A program made the position numbers and the translations under genes. A DNA stretch of 64,000 nt from Streptomyces sp. L-9-10 (GTDB lineage Bacteria; Actinomycetota; Actinomycetes; Streptomycetales; Streptomycetaceae): the NCBI RefSeq assembly GCF_004151105.1, contig NZ_PHRF01000005.1:266026-330025 (forward strand), written 5' to 3'. Position 1 is the stretch's first letter; each line of letters begins with the position of its first letter. A model generated the notes under the pieces. The model saw nothing but the letters and a program-made list of their open reading frames with translations. It made no database searches and was not told the DNA's origin. Below are positions 32,199 to 40,561 of this stretch, piece by piece.

Positions 32199-33818
32199 CT
32201 ACGCTCCGGTGGGTGGGGACGGCACGGGCGGCAGAAGGATGCCGGGATTGAGGATGCCGGACGGATCGAGCCGGTCCTTGACCGCGTGAAGGACCTCGAC
32301 GCCCAGAGGACCGATCTCCTGGGCGTACCAGTCGCGGTGGTCCGTCCCGACGCCGTGGTGATGGCTGATGGTGCCGCCCGACGCGAGGATCGCTTCGCCC
32401 GCCGCCCGTTTGGCGAGCGCCCAGAGGCCCACCGGATCGTCGCCCTGTGCGCAGAGCACGGTGAAGTACAGCGACGCGCCCGTCGGGTAGACGTGCGAGA
32501 CATGGCACATGATCACGGGGGGAGCGCCCGCGCCCGCCAGGGTGGTGGAGAGCGCGGTCCGCACGTTCTCGTGGAGCGCGGGAATGCCGGACCAGAACGC
32601 GGCGGTCTCCAGTGTCTCGGCGAACGCCCCGATGTCCAGCAGGGCATCGCGCAGATACGGTGCGGAGAAGCGGCCCTCGGTCCACTTCGTACCGGGTGCC
32701 TCGCCGAGGAACACCCCACCGCGCTCACGCAGTTCGGCGTGGGTGCGCGTCCTGCGTTCCGGCACCTCCGCCCCGGTGCCCTCGTAGCCGACGACCGCCA
32801 GGCAGCCCGTGCCGGGGTCGGGAGCGGTGCCGATGGCGCCGGGGTCGGCCAGGCCGATGGCGGTTTCCGTCTCGTCGGACAGCCGCAGCACGGTGGGCGG
32901 CCGCCCCTTCTGGGCGAGCGCCCGCAGCGCGTCCCGGCCCGCCGCGAACGAGCCGAAACTCCAGCCCTCGTAGGCGCGGGTCTCGGGAGCGGGGTGCACG
33001 CGTACCGTCACCGACGTGATCACGCCGAACGCGCCCTCGGAGCCCAGCACCAGCTGCCGCAGGTCCGGCCCGGCGGCCGAACGCGGAGCGCGCCCGATGT
33101 CCAGGGTCCCTCGGGGGGTGGCCACCCGCAGGGCCGTCACCATGTCGTCGAAGCGGCCGTAGCCCGCCGACGCCTGGCCGCTCGAACGCGCGGCGGCGAA
33201 TCCGCCGATCGTCGCCCACTCGAAGGACTGGGGGAAGTGGCCGAGGGTGAAGCCCCGTTCGGCGAGGAGCGCCTCGGCCTCGGGCCCCCGCAGCCCGGGT
33301 TGCAGGACCGCGGTACCGGAGACGGCGTCCAGGGCGATCAGCCGGTTCATTCTGCGCAGGTCGAGAGCGATGAAACAGCCAGGGGTGGCGGGTGCGAGAC
33401 CACCGACCACGCTGGTGCCGCCCCCGAAGGGGACGACCGCGACCCGATGCCGGGAGCAGGCCCGCAGAACGGCCACCACCTCGTCGTGGTCGGCCGGCAG
33501 GACCACCGCGTCGGGCGCGTCGGCGACCGCGCCGGCACGGATGCGCAGCAGGTCGGTGGTGGACTTGCCGCGCGTGTGGCGGATCCGGCTCTCGGCGTCG
33601 GTGAGGACATGTTCCGCTCCCACGATCCGCCTGACCGCTTCCTCGGCGTCGGGAGCCGTCCGGCGGGCGCGCGGCTCCACGGCCGTCAGCTCCACCGGCC
33701 GGCCGTCCGCGGGCCGCACGCCGAGCAGTTCGCCCAGTACGTCGGTGATCTGGCGGGGCAGGGGCGCCGCCCTGCCCGGGTCTCCCCATCCGCTCCACAG
33801 CATCTGCGCCGGCTCCAT
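32199..33818 (-). CDS. FAD-binding oxidase, alkyldihydroxyacetonephosphate synthase-like
   Basis: A 539-residue flavoprotein of the VAO/PCMH family. The FAD-binding domain shows VVPFGGGTSVVGGL and SFEWATIGGFAAARSSGQASAGYGRFDDMV. The C-terminal cap carries ISHHHGVGTDHRDWY, the His-rich active-site signature of alkyl-DHAP synthases, and the N-terminal RIRHTRGKSTTDLLRIR also fits that subgroup. Eukaryotic members exchange the acyl of acyl-DHAP for a fatty alcohol, making ether lipids. The start ATG has GGAG upstream. It forms an operon with the lipid kinase and diverges from TetR-GlpD. Glycolate oxidase-like activity on another hydroxy acid is the alternative. Confidence 0.88.
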   Translation of the reverse strand: MEPAQMLWSGWGDPGRAAPLPRQITDVLGELLGVRPADGRPVELTAVEPRARRTAPDAEEAVRRIVGAEHVLTDAESRIRHTRGKSTTDLLRIRAGAVADAPDAVVLPADHDEVVAVLRACSRHRVAVVPFGGGTSVVGGLAPATPGCFIALDLRRMNRLIALDAVSGTAVLQPGLRGPEAEALLAERGFTLGHFPQSFEWATIGGFAAARSSGQASAGYGRFDDMVTALRVATPRGTLDIGRAPRSAAGPDLRQLVLGSEGAFGVITSVTVRVHPAPETRAYEGWSFGSFAAGRDALRALAQKGRPPTVLRLSDETETAIGLADPGAIGTAPDPGTGCLAVVGYEGTGAEVPERRTRTHAELRERGGVFLGEAPGTKWTEGRFSAPYLRDALLDIGAFAETLETAAFWSGIPALHENVRTALSTTLAGAGAPPVIMCHVSHVYPTGASLYFTVLCAQGDDPVGLWALAKRAAGEAILASGGTISHHHGVGTDHRDWYAQEIGPLGVEVLHAVKDRLDPSGILNPGILLPPVPSPPTGA

Positions 33819-33879
33819 CTGTCTCCTCGCTCGTCCTCTGTCCTCGCGGCCGTCGGGCCCGGCTACGGGCGCGCTTCGC

Positions 33880-33914
33880 TTGCCGTCCCCGTCCCCGTCG
33901 TTACACTGTGACAT
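33880..33914 (+). promoter_or_regulatory. predicted leaderless housekeeping promoter of the TetR-glpD operon
   Basis: TTGCCG (33880-33885), 16-nt spacer, TACACT (33902-33907), then 7 nt to the GTG start at 33915. The fit to a sigma-HrdB-type promoter and the lack of any Shine-Dalgarno before GTG predict a transcript that begins at or next to the start codon. Confidence 0.55.
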
Positions 33915-34514
33915 GTGACGCCTAAACGAAACACCCCGCGGGATGACAATCTTGTCCTCGACGCTGCGCGGGACTGCGTCCTCGCGGTCGGTGTGCGACG
34001 AACGACCCTGACCGATGTCGCCCGCAGGGCAGGGGTGTCGCGCATGACGCTCTACCGGCGCTGGCCCGACGTCCGCGCACTCGTCGGCGACGTCATGACA
34101 CGTGAATGGGTGGCGGTCACCCTGGGGGCCGTCCCGCCGGACGACGGCACGCGGCGGACACGGCCCCACCTGGTCGACACTCTCGTGGCCGGACTCCAGG
34201 CGCTGCGCGACCACCCCTTGCTGCGCAAGATCCTCGACGTCGACCCCGAACTGCTGCTCCCCTACCTTTTCGACCGGCGCGGCGCGAGCCAGGACAGGGT
34301 GCTGGAGTTCATCGAGGACGCCCTGGGGCGTGGGCACGCGGACGGCTCCATCCGCGCGGACCATCCGGTGCGGCAGGCGCGTTGCCTGCTGCTGGTACTC
34401 CAGTCGTTCGTGTTCTCGGCGCGGACCATGATCGACGACGCCGACCCCGAGCTCACCGAGGCCGCCTTCCACGGCGAACTCCGGCACCTTCTCGAAAGGA
34501 CCCTGGCCCCATGA
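33915..34514 (+). CDS. TetR-family transcriptional regulator
   Basis: A 199-residue regulator with the HTH at about 13-58 (VLDAARDCVLAVGVRRTTLTDVARRAGVSRMTLYRRWPDVRALVGDV). The GTG start has no ribosome-binding site and lies 7 nt after a good -10 box, so the mRNA is probably leaderless. Its stop overlaps the ATG of the glycerol-3-phosphate dehydrogenase gene by 4 nt, and the alkyl-DHAP-synthase-like gene diverges from it. It probably controls both. Confidence 0.9.
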   Translation: MTPKRNTPRDDNLVLDAARDCVLAVGVRRTTLTDVARRAGVSRMTLYRRWPDVRALVGDVMTREWVAVTLGAVPPDDGTRRTRPHLVDTLVAGLQALRDHPLLRKILDVDPELLLPYLFDRRGASQDRVLEFIEDALGRGHADGSIRADHPVRQARCLLLVLQSFVFSARTMIDDADPELTEAAFHGELRHLLERTLAP

Positions 34515-36094
34515 GCCCCGCCGCCCGCCCGGACTTCTCGCTCAACGCGGTACGCCGCTACCGTGAGCTGGCCGAACTGGCGGAGGGGGGAGCGGTCGAC
34601 GTCCTCGTGGTGGGCCTCGGTGTCACCGGCGCGGGTACGGCGCTGGACGCCGCCTCCCGCGGTCTGTCGGTCGCCGCGATCGACGCGCACGACCTGGCGT
34701 TCGGCACCTCTCGCTGGAGTTCCAAGCTCGTCCACGGCGGACTGCGCTATCTGGCGTCGGGCCAGGTGGGCATCGCCCACGAGAGCGCGGTGGAACGCGG
34801 GGTGCTGATGGAGCGCACCGCTCCCCATCTCGTGCGCGCCCAGCCCTTCGTCATGCCGCTGACCGCGCTCACCTCACGCCGGAACGCCGCCCTCGCCGAG
34901 GCCGGACTGTGGGCGGGCGACCTCCTGCGCGCGGTGGCCGGCACCGCTCGCGGCACGCTGCCGGGCCCGCGTCGCCTGTCCGCCGTCGAGACACTGCGGG
35001 CGGCGCCCGGCCTGCGCGGGCACGGTCTGCGCGGCGGACTGTGCTCCTGGGACGGCCGGCTGATCGACGACGCACGGCTCGTCACCGCGATAGCGCGTAC
35101 CGCCGCCGGTCATGGCGCCCGCGTGCTGACCCGTACGCGCGCGCTGTCCGTCACCGGCACCGGAGCCCTCGTGCGCGACGAACTGACCGGGCAGGAAACC
35201 CGGATCCGGGCCCGGATGGTCATCAACGCCACCGGCGTCTGGGCCGGCCGGCTCATCGAGGACATCCGGCTCCGCCCGTCCCGCGGCACCCATCTGGTGC
35301 TCCGGGCCGAGAGCCTGGCCGGACTGCACACCGGCCTGCACATCCCCATCCCGGGAGAGACGAGCCGTTTCGTGCTGGTCGTCCCGCAGGACGACGGCAG
35401 GGTGTACGTGGGCTTGACCGACGAACCGGTCGACGGCCCCATGCCGGACGTGCCCGAGGTGCCGGAGTCCGACATCGGCTTCCTGCTCGACATCCTGGGG
35501 ACCGTGCTGGACACGCCGCTTCGCCGCCATGACGTGGTGGGCGCGTTCGCGGGGCTGCGGCCTCTTCTGGACACGTCCCACGGGGTGGAGCCGGCCGGCT
35601 CACGGACCTCCGATCTCTCACGCCGGCATGCCGTGGTGACCTCCCGGGAAGGGGTGGTGACCGTCGTCGGCGGCAAGCTCACCACCTACCGCAGGATGGC
35701 CCAGGACGCCGTCGACGCCGCACTGGCCGCCTGTCGCCTGAACGCCCCGCCGGGCCGCGGAACCGCCCGCCTTCCCCTGGCCGGCGCCGCTTCACGGGCC
35801 ACCCTGGCGGCTCTTTCCGCCCCCCGCCGGCTGGTCGAACGCTACGGAACGGAGGCGACCGCGATCCACGCGCTGGGGGAGCGGGAACCACACCTGCGGG
35901 CCCCGGTGGCGGACGGCCTGGACGTCACACGGGCCGAACTCGTGTGGGCGGTGCGGCACGAGGGCGCTCTCGACGCCTCCGATCTCCTGGACCGCCGCAC
36001 GCGCATCGGCCTCGTACCGGCCGACCGCGCCGCCGCGCTGGACGCCGCACACGAGGCTCTGGCAGCGGCTGCGCCTTCCGCCACGGGCAACTGA
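34511..36094 (+). CDS. glpD: glycerol-3-phosphate dehydrogenase (FAD, GlpD type)
   Basis: A 527-residue flavoenzyme that oxidises sn-glycerol 3-phosphate to DHAP and passes electrons to quinone. The N-terminal dinucleotide loop is VDVLVVGLGVTGAGTALDAASRGLSVAAID (the usual GGGxTG appears as GLGVTG). Substrate region motifs are TSRWSSKLVHGGLRYL and ATGVWAG, with VVGGKLTTYRRMAQDAVD near residue 385 and a C-terminal helical domain (about 420-520). It starts in an ATGA overlap with the TetR stop. It supplies DHAP beside an alkyl-DHAP-synthase-like gene; it may be a second, lipid-dedicated copy rather than the main glycerol catabolic glpD. Confidence 0.9.
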   Translation: MSPAARPDFSLNAVRRYRELAELAEGGAVDVLVVGLGVTGAGTALDAASRGLSVAAIDAHDLAFGTSRWSSKLVHGGLRYLASGQVGIAHESAVERGVLMERTAPHLVRAQPFVMPLTALTSRRNAALAEAGLWAGDLLRAVAGTARGTLPGPRRLSAVETLRAAPGLRGHGLRGGLCSWDGRLIDDARLVTAIARTAAGHGARVLTRTRALSVTGTGALVRDELTGQETRIRARMVINATGVWAGRLIEDIRLRPSRGTHLVLRAESLAGLHTGLHIPIPGETSRFVLVVPQDDGRVYVGLTDEPVDGPMPDVPEVPESDIGFLLDILGTVLDTPLRRHDVVGAFAGLRPLLDTSHGVEPAGSRTSDLSRRHAVVTSREGVVTVVGGKLTTYRRMAQDAVDAALAACRLNAPPGRGTARLPLAGAASRATLAALSAPRRLVERYGTEATAIHALGEREPHLRAPVADGLDVTRAELVWAVRHEGALDASDLLDRRTRIGLVPADRAAALDAAHEALAAAAPSATGN

Positions 36095-36149
36095 GCGGGC
36101 ACCTGCTCCCCCTTGTGGAGCGCGAACCGCTCGCACGCCCGCGGCGACG

Positions 36150-36815
36150 TCAGCGGTCCTCGGCGTCGCCGAAGAGCAGATCGAGGATGGTGCGGTGATT
36201 GGCCCGTACGTGGGCCAGGGCGCGAGCGCGGGCCCGGTCGGGGTCCCCGGAGGCGATGGCCTCGTACAACGCGCGGTGTTCGTCGAGCAGTTCGGGCCAC
36301 TTCTCGTTCTGCCGGGTGAGCAGGCGCAGCCGTCCGGCGACCGGCTCCATCACGGAGATGAGCAGACTGTTGCCGGCCATGGCCAGTACCCGGTCGTGGA
36401 AACGGGTGTTGATGTCGGTGATCCGCTCGGCGTCCCGCACGCGGGTGGCGACGGCGGCCCGGTCGAGCAGTTCCTCCAGCTCCGCGAGGCTGTCGCGGCT
36501 CGCGCGTTCCGCCGCGAGGCCGGCGGCATAGACCTCCAGGGCCTCGCGGAGCTCGAAGAGTTCATCGACGTCGGCCGGGGTGAGCCGGCGCACCACCGTA
36601 CGGCGCGGGGTCTCGAACAGGACGAAACCCTCCGCCACCAGCGCGCGGATGGCCTCCCGCACCGGGACGCGGGAGACCTCGAAGCGCTCGGCGAGTTCGC
36701 GTTCGACAAGCCGGTCGCCGGGGCGGAGCCGCCCGGCGATGATGTCCTGCCGCAGCGCGGTCAGTACGCGTTCGCGTACGGCCCCCAGTGGTTCGACGGT
36801 GGTCATGGCCCCCAT
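36150..36815 (-). CDS. GntR-family regulator (FadR/FCD type)
   Basis: A regulator of about 221 residues. The winged helix is at about 12-75 (VRERVLTALRQDIIAGRLRPGDRLVERELAERFEVSRVPVREAIRALVAEGFV) and the FCD helical ligand domain follows (ELREALEVYAAGLAAE ... NTRFHDRVLAMAGNSLL ... EHRALYEAIASGD), with the metal-binding Asp/His pattern of the family. Two in-frame ATGs are possible: 36815 (GGAG 9 nt upstream, chosen) and 36806. It diverges from the permease-racemase operon, and the palindrome TTTGGTATACCAAA lies between. It is the likely repressor of that operon. Confidence 0.9.
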   Translation of the reverse strand: MGAMTTVEPLGAVRERVLTALRQDIIAGRLRPGDRLVERELAERFEVSRVPVREAIRALVAEGFVLFETPRRTVVRRLTPADVDELFELREALEVYAAGLAAERASRDSLAELEELLDRAAVATRVRDAERITDINTRFHDRVLAMAGNSLLISVMEPVAGRLRLLTRQNEKWPELLDEHRALYEAIASGDPDRARARALAHVRANHRTILDLLFGDAEDR

Positions 36816-36899
36816 GATCCCCGACTCCACGGGTGTTTTACCGGGCCGTAACGGCCGGGACACGGCCGACGGTGTTCATGGCCGGACCATAACGAGGTG

Positions 36900-36913
36900 T
36901 TTGGTATACCAAA
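36900..36913. promoter_or_regulatory. GntR operator TTTGGTATACCAAA
   Basis: Perfect 14-bp palindrome, 39 nt before the permease GTG. TGGTATACCA-type sites are typical of FadR-group GntR regulators, and a GntR gene of that group is divergently transcribed beside it. Confidence 0.8.
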
Positions 36914-36951
36914 ACTCGCCGTTTGTCCCGCTGTCGCCTCAGGGAGGCCCC

Positions 36952-38421
36952 GTGTCCCTCACCGACCGTGCCGAAACCGCCGGCACCCCCGCGTTCGTCC
37001 CTGACCCCCGGCTCACCAACGAGGATCTGGCCCCGGCCGGCGAACGGAAATGGAAGGTCTTCGACCTCTTCGCCCTGTGGATGTCGGATGTCCACAACCT
37101 CGGCAACTACACCTTCGCCGCCGGGCTCCTGGTGCTCGGTCTGAACGTCTGGCAGATCTTCACCTCGCTGCTCGTCGGCTTCGTCCTCATCTACCTCGGG
37201 ATGAATCTGATGGGTCGCATAGGCCAGCGGCACGGCGTGCCGTTCCCGGTGGTCAGCCGCATCAGCTTCGGCATATGGGGAGCCAATGTCCCCGCCCTGA
37301 TCCGCGCCGTGATCGCCATCATGTGGTACGGCATCCAGACCTATCTGGCCTCCGTCGCGGTCAATGTGATGCTGCTCGCGGCGGTACCGGATCTCGTCTC
37401 GTGGACCGAGCACTCCTTCCTCGGGCTCAACGCGCTGGGCTGGGTCTCGTTTCTCGCCCTCTGGGTCGTCCAGGCGCTGATCATCAGCCGCGGCATGGAG
37501 TCGGTGCGCAAGTTCCAGGACTTCTGCGGCCCGGCGATCTGGCTGGTGATGATCGTGCTCGCCGTCTGGATCCTCGCCGAGGCCGGCTGGACGATCCCGC
37601 TCACCTCCACGCCGAACCCCGTCTCCACCGGGGAGCAGTTCGGCCAGTGGTTCGGCGCGATCGGGCTGATCCTCGCGACCTACGGGACGCTCATGCTCAA
37701 CTTCTGCGACTTCTCGCGCTTCGCCCCCGACTACCGCACCGTCAAGCGCGGCAACTTCTGGGGGCTGCCCATCAACTCGACGGCGTTCGTCATCGTCTCC
37801 GTCATCGTCACGGCCGGATCCATCGAGGTCTTCGGCGAGGCGATCACCGACCCCGCGCTGCTGGTCGCGAAGGTCGGCAACACCTGGGTCCTGGTGCTGG
37901 GCGCGCTCACCTTCGCCATCGCCACCATGGGCGTCAATATCGTCGCGAACTTCGTCTCACCCGCGTACGACCTGGCCAATGTCTGGCCACAGAAGATCAC
38001 CTTCCGTATCGGCGGAATGATCAGCACCGTCGCCGCGCTGCTGGTCACGCCGTGGAACCTCTACTCCAACCCCCATGTCGTGAACTACTTCCTCGGCGGA
38101 CTCGGCGCCTTTCTCGGGCCGCTGTTCGGTGTGATCATGATCGACTACTACTGGGTCAAGCGCGGCCGCATCGATGTCGGCCAGCTCTTCGACGCGCGGC
38201 CGGAGTCCCGCTACTACTACCGCGGGGGCTTCAACCCGAAGGCGCTCTGGGCCTTCCTGCCCTCGGCCGCCGTCGCCGCCGTCCTCGCGCTCGTGCCGTA
38301 CTTCGGCGACATCGCGCCGTACTCCTGGTTCATCGGCACGGCCGCGGGCGCCGCCCTCTACGCCCTGCTCTGCCGGGCCGAACGCGCCCGGTCCCTCGCC
38401 GCAGGGCCGACGGAGGGCTGA
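36952..38421 (+). CDS. NCS1-family permease (allantoin/hydantoin/nucleobase type)
   Basis: A 489-residue transporter with about 12 transmembrane helices. The N-terminus (LTNEDLAPAGERKWKVFDLFALWMSDVHNLGNYTFAAGLL) is typical of NCS1 importers related to the hydantoin carrier Mhp1 and allantoin permeases. LILATYGTLMLNFCDFSRFAPDYRTVKRGNFWGLPIN is the conserved helix 6/7 segment. GTG 36952 has AGGGAGG 5 nt upstream. A racemase of the hydantoin/Asp/Glu family follows 5 nt later, which favours allantoin or a 5-substituted hydantoin as substrate. Regulation is by the divergent GntR protein. Confidence 0.9.
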   Translation: MSLTDRAETAGTPAFVPDPRLTNEDLAPAGERKWKVFDLFALWMSDVHNLGNYTFAAGLLVLGLNVWQIFTSLLVGFVLIYLGMNLMGRIGQRHGVPFPVVSRISFGIWGANVPALIRAVIAIMWYGIQTYLASVAVNVMLLAAVPDLVSWTEHSFLGLNALGWVSFLALWVVQALIISRGMESVRKFQDFCGPAIWLVMIVLAVWILAEAGWTIPLTSTPNPVSTGEQFGQWFGAIGLILATYGTLMLNFCDFSRFAPDYRTVKRGNFWGLPINSTAFVIVSVIVTAGSIEVFGEAITDPALLVAKVGNTWVLVLGALTFAIATMGVNIVANFVSPAYDLANVWPQKITFRIGGMISTVAALLVTPWNLYSNPHVVNYFLGGLGAFLGPLFGVIMIDYYWVKRGRIDVGQLFDARPESRYYYRGGFNPKALWAFLPSAAVAAVLALVPYFGDIAPYSWFIGTAAGAALYALLCRAERARSLAAGPTEG

Positions 38422-38426
38422 CCGGC

Positions 38427-39170
38427 GTGCGGATCCTCGTCACCAACTGCAACACGACCCGGGCGATGACCGAGGAGATCGTGCGCGGAGCCCGCTCCGC
38501 CGCCGGACCCGGCACCGCGATCACCGGCCTCACCCCCGCCTGGGGACCGGAGTCCGCCGAGGGCTGGCTCGACAGCTATCTGTCGGCGGCGGCCGTCCTC
38601 GACGCGCTGCGCGGGTACGCGGAGGAGCCGTACGACGCCGTCGTCATGGCCGGGTTCGGCGAGCACGGCCGCGAGGGTGCCCGCGAACTCCTCGACGTGC
38701 CCGTCGTCGACATCACGGAAGCCGCCGCCCATCTGGCCTGTCTGCTCGGGCGCCGGTACGGCGTCATCACCACACTCGACCGGTCCCGCGGCCAGATCGA
38801 GGACAGCCTCCACACGGCCGGAGTCGCCGCGCACTGCGCCGCCGTCGTCGGCACCGGCCTCGGTGTCCTCGATCTCGGCGACGACCGGCGCACCACCGAG
38901 GCGTTCCTCGCCGCCGCCGAGCGCGCCGGGGACGCGGGCGCCGAGGTGCTGGTGCTCGGTTGCGCGGGGATGACCGGGCTCCAGCGCACGCTGGGGGACC
39001 GGCTGGGGATGCCCGTCGTCGACGGCGTCGGCGCGGCCGTCAGACTCGCCGAGTCGCTGGTGGCACTGGGCCTGCGGACAAGCCGTACGGGAGGGTACGC
39101 CCGGCCCCGGCCGAAGCGCCGCACCTGGTCCGCGCCGGGTCCCGGGGGCGGGGGCACGTCGGACCGTTGA
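38427..39170 (+). CDS. Asp/Glu/hydantoin racemase-family protein
   Basis: A 247-residue protein starting MRILVTNCNTTRAMTEEIVRGA, the family opening. These enzymes racemise allantoin or hydantoins with a pair of cysteines. The second cysteine is C179 in VLVLGCAGMTGL. At the expected first position the sequence is VVMAGFGEHGREG, with G76 in place of Cys. It may therefore be a one-base racemase or a decarboxylase/isomerase variant. GTG 38427 has GGAGGG about 10 nt upstream. It follows the NCS1 permease by 5 nt and is expected to act on its cargo. The C-terminal tail is Arg/Gly-rich and ends in a tandem repeat. Confidence 0.85.
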   Translation: MRILVTNCNTTRAMTEEIVRGARSAAGPGTAITGLTPAWGPESAEGWLDSYLSAAAVLDALRGYAEEPYDAVVMAGFGEHGREGARELLDVPVVDITEAAAHLACLLGRRYGVITTLDRSRGQIEDSLHTAGVAAHCAAVVGTGLGVLDLGDDRRTTEAFLAAAERAGDAGAEVLVLGCAGMTGLQRTLGDRLGMPVVDGVGAAVRLAESLVALGLRTSRTGGYARPRPKRRTWSAPGPGGGGTSDR

Positions 39171-39206
39171 GCTGTTGAGCTGTTGAGCTGTTGAGCTGTT
39201 GAGCTG
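39167..39206 (+). repeat. TTGAGCTG x 5 tandem repeat at the racemase stop
   Basis: Five exact tandem copies of the 8-mer TTGAGCTG, starting at the racemase stop codon (TGA 39168-39170). Beyond it (39207-39380) I see no gene and no clear structure. Confidence 0.9.
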
Positions 39207-39380
39207 TTCGGCGGTGTGGGCGGGGCGGGTGCCGTCCCGGCCGGTGATGATGACGGGGGCGCCACCCCGAAGAGCCGTCCCGTGTGCTCCAGGAGCCACG
39301 GGAAGCCTCAGGAATAGGCCGCGCGGGACCCGGGTTGGCACGGTCATCACTGGATCCGAGTCCATGCGGGAGACAACACG

Positions 39381-40256
39381 ATGGTGAATCTGCGGGAATC
39401 CGTGGGCCGTTACGGGATCTGGAGCACGGAACTCCGCTCCGAGGACGCCGCCGTGCGCGCGGAAATTCCCGAGGCCGCCGCCGAACTGGAGGAACTCGGC
39501 TTCGGCGCCGTCTGGCTGGGCGGCAGCAGCGGTGTCGAGCACGCGGTGCCCCTCATCGAGGCCACCTCCCGGCTCACCGTCGCCACCGGCATCCTCAGCA
39601 TCTGGCAGTACGAGGCCGACGACGCGGCCGCCCGCTTCCACACGCTGGAATCCGGGCACCCGGGGCGGTTCCTGCTCGGGCTCGGCGCCAGCCACGCCAA
39701 GCTCTCCGCGCAGTACCGGCGCCCCTACTCGGCGATGGTCGGCTACCTCGACGCGCTGGACGCGGCAGGAGTGCCGGCCGGGCGGATCGTACTGGCCGCC
39801 CTCGGGCCGAAGATGCTCGAACTCTCCCGTGACCGCACGGGCGGCGCGCACCCGTACCTCGTCACCCCCGAACACACCGCCCAGGCCCGTGAACTCCTCG
39901 GCCCCGACCCGCTGCTCGCCCCCGAGCTGAAGGTCGTCCTGGACACCGATCCGGACACCGCCCGCGCCGCGGCCCGCGGCTATCTCGCGATGTATCTCGG
40001 CCTGCCCAACTACACCAACAGCTTCCTGCGGCTGGGGTTCACCGAGGACGATTTCACCGGCGGCGGCAGCGACCGGCTGATCGACGCCGTCTACGCCTGG
40101 GGCGACGCGGCCCGGATCCGGGACCGTATCGACGCCTTCCACACTGCCGGCGCCGACCATGTCGCCCTCCAGATCGTCACGGGTGACAGCGCTCCCGGCG
40201 CGCCGGGAGCCCTGCCGCGCGCCGAGTGGCGCCGGCTCGCCGAGGTCCTGTCCTGA
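39381..40256 (+). CDS. LLM-class F420-dependent oxidoreductase
   Basis: A 291-residue luciferase-like monooxygenase-fold protein. AAELEELGFGAVWLGGSSG (about 33-51) and RFLLGLGASHAKL (about 94-106) are the TIM-barrel strands lining the F420/FMN site. The short length and the VWLGG/LGLGASH motifs match the actinobacterial F420-dependent branch. ATG 39381 has GGGAG upstream. It is monocistronic and its substrate is unknown. Confidence 0.88.
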   Translation: MVNLRESVGRYGIWSTELRSEDAAVRAEIPEAAAELEELGFGAVWLGGSSGVEHAVPLIEATSRLTVATGILSIWQYEADDAAARFHTLESGHPGRFLLGLGASHAKLSAQYRRPYSAMVGYLDALDAAGVPAGRIVLAALGPKMLELSRDRTGGAHPYLVTPEHTAQARELLGPDPLLAPELKVVLDTDPDTARAAARGYLAMYLGLPNYTNSFLRLGFTEDDFTGGGSDRLIDAVYAWGDAARIRDRIDAFHTAGADHVALQIVTGDSAPGAPGALPRAEWRRLAEVLS

Positions 40257-40561
40257 CACGCGGCATCCGACGCGGCCGGACCGCCGGGGCTCAACCCTCA
40301 GGTGGAGGGTGAGACCGGTACCGTCCGGCCGCCGGCGGTTCAGGGCGGGCACGACCGCACCGTAGGCCGACGCGCGCACGCGGCCCGTCGTGGGGAGAGG
40401 GGCACCGCCCCTCCGGCGGCGGGGGCCGGTCTCGTTGGCCGGTTGTCGCCATCCTCGGCGCCCGGGGTGTGAAGTCTGTCCCTTTGGATCAAGGTGAGGG
40501 AGACGGGCCGAACCCGGCCCGCGTGGACGGTGACCGCGCCTGCCGATCGGAGGGAACTCCC
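40257..40561. other. 305-nt region between LLM oxidoreductase and DUF3089 gene
   Basis: No gene is supported. A three-tier structure can form: 40272-40281 (GCGGCCGGAC) pairs with 40323-40332, enclosing an inner ACCCT/AGGGT stem (about 40294-40310). This may terminate the LLM gene. The second half must hold the promoter of the downstream hydrolase; the best-looking sequence there is the ribosome site GGAGGGAA just before 40562. Confidence 0.45.

Noticed and set aside
36665-36685. CTCGAAGCGCTCGG resembling the LacI operator
   Set aside because: Lies inside the GntR coding region and matches only one arm of the palindrome; likely codon-driven.
40385-40480. Possible riboswitch upstream of the DUF3089 hydrolase
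   Set aside because: GC-rich hairpins are present but no conserved core of a known riboswitch class could be recognised.
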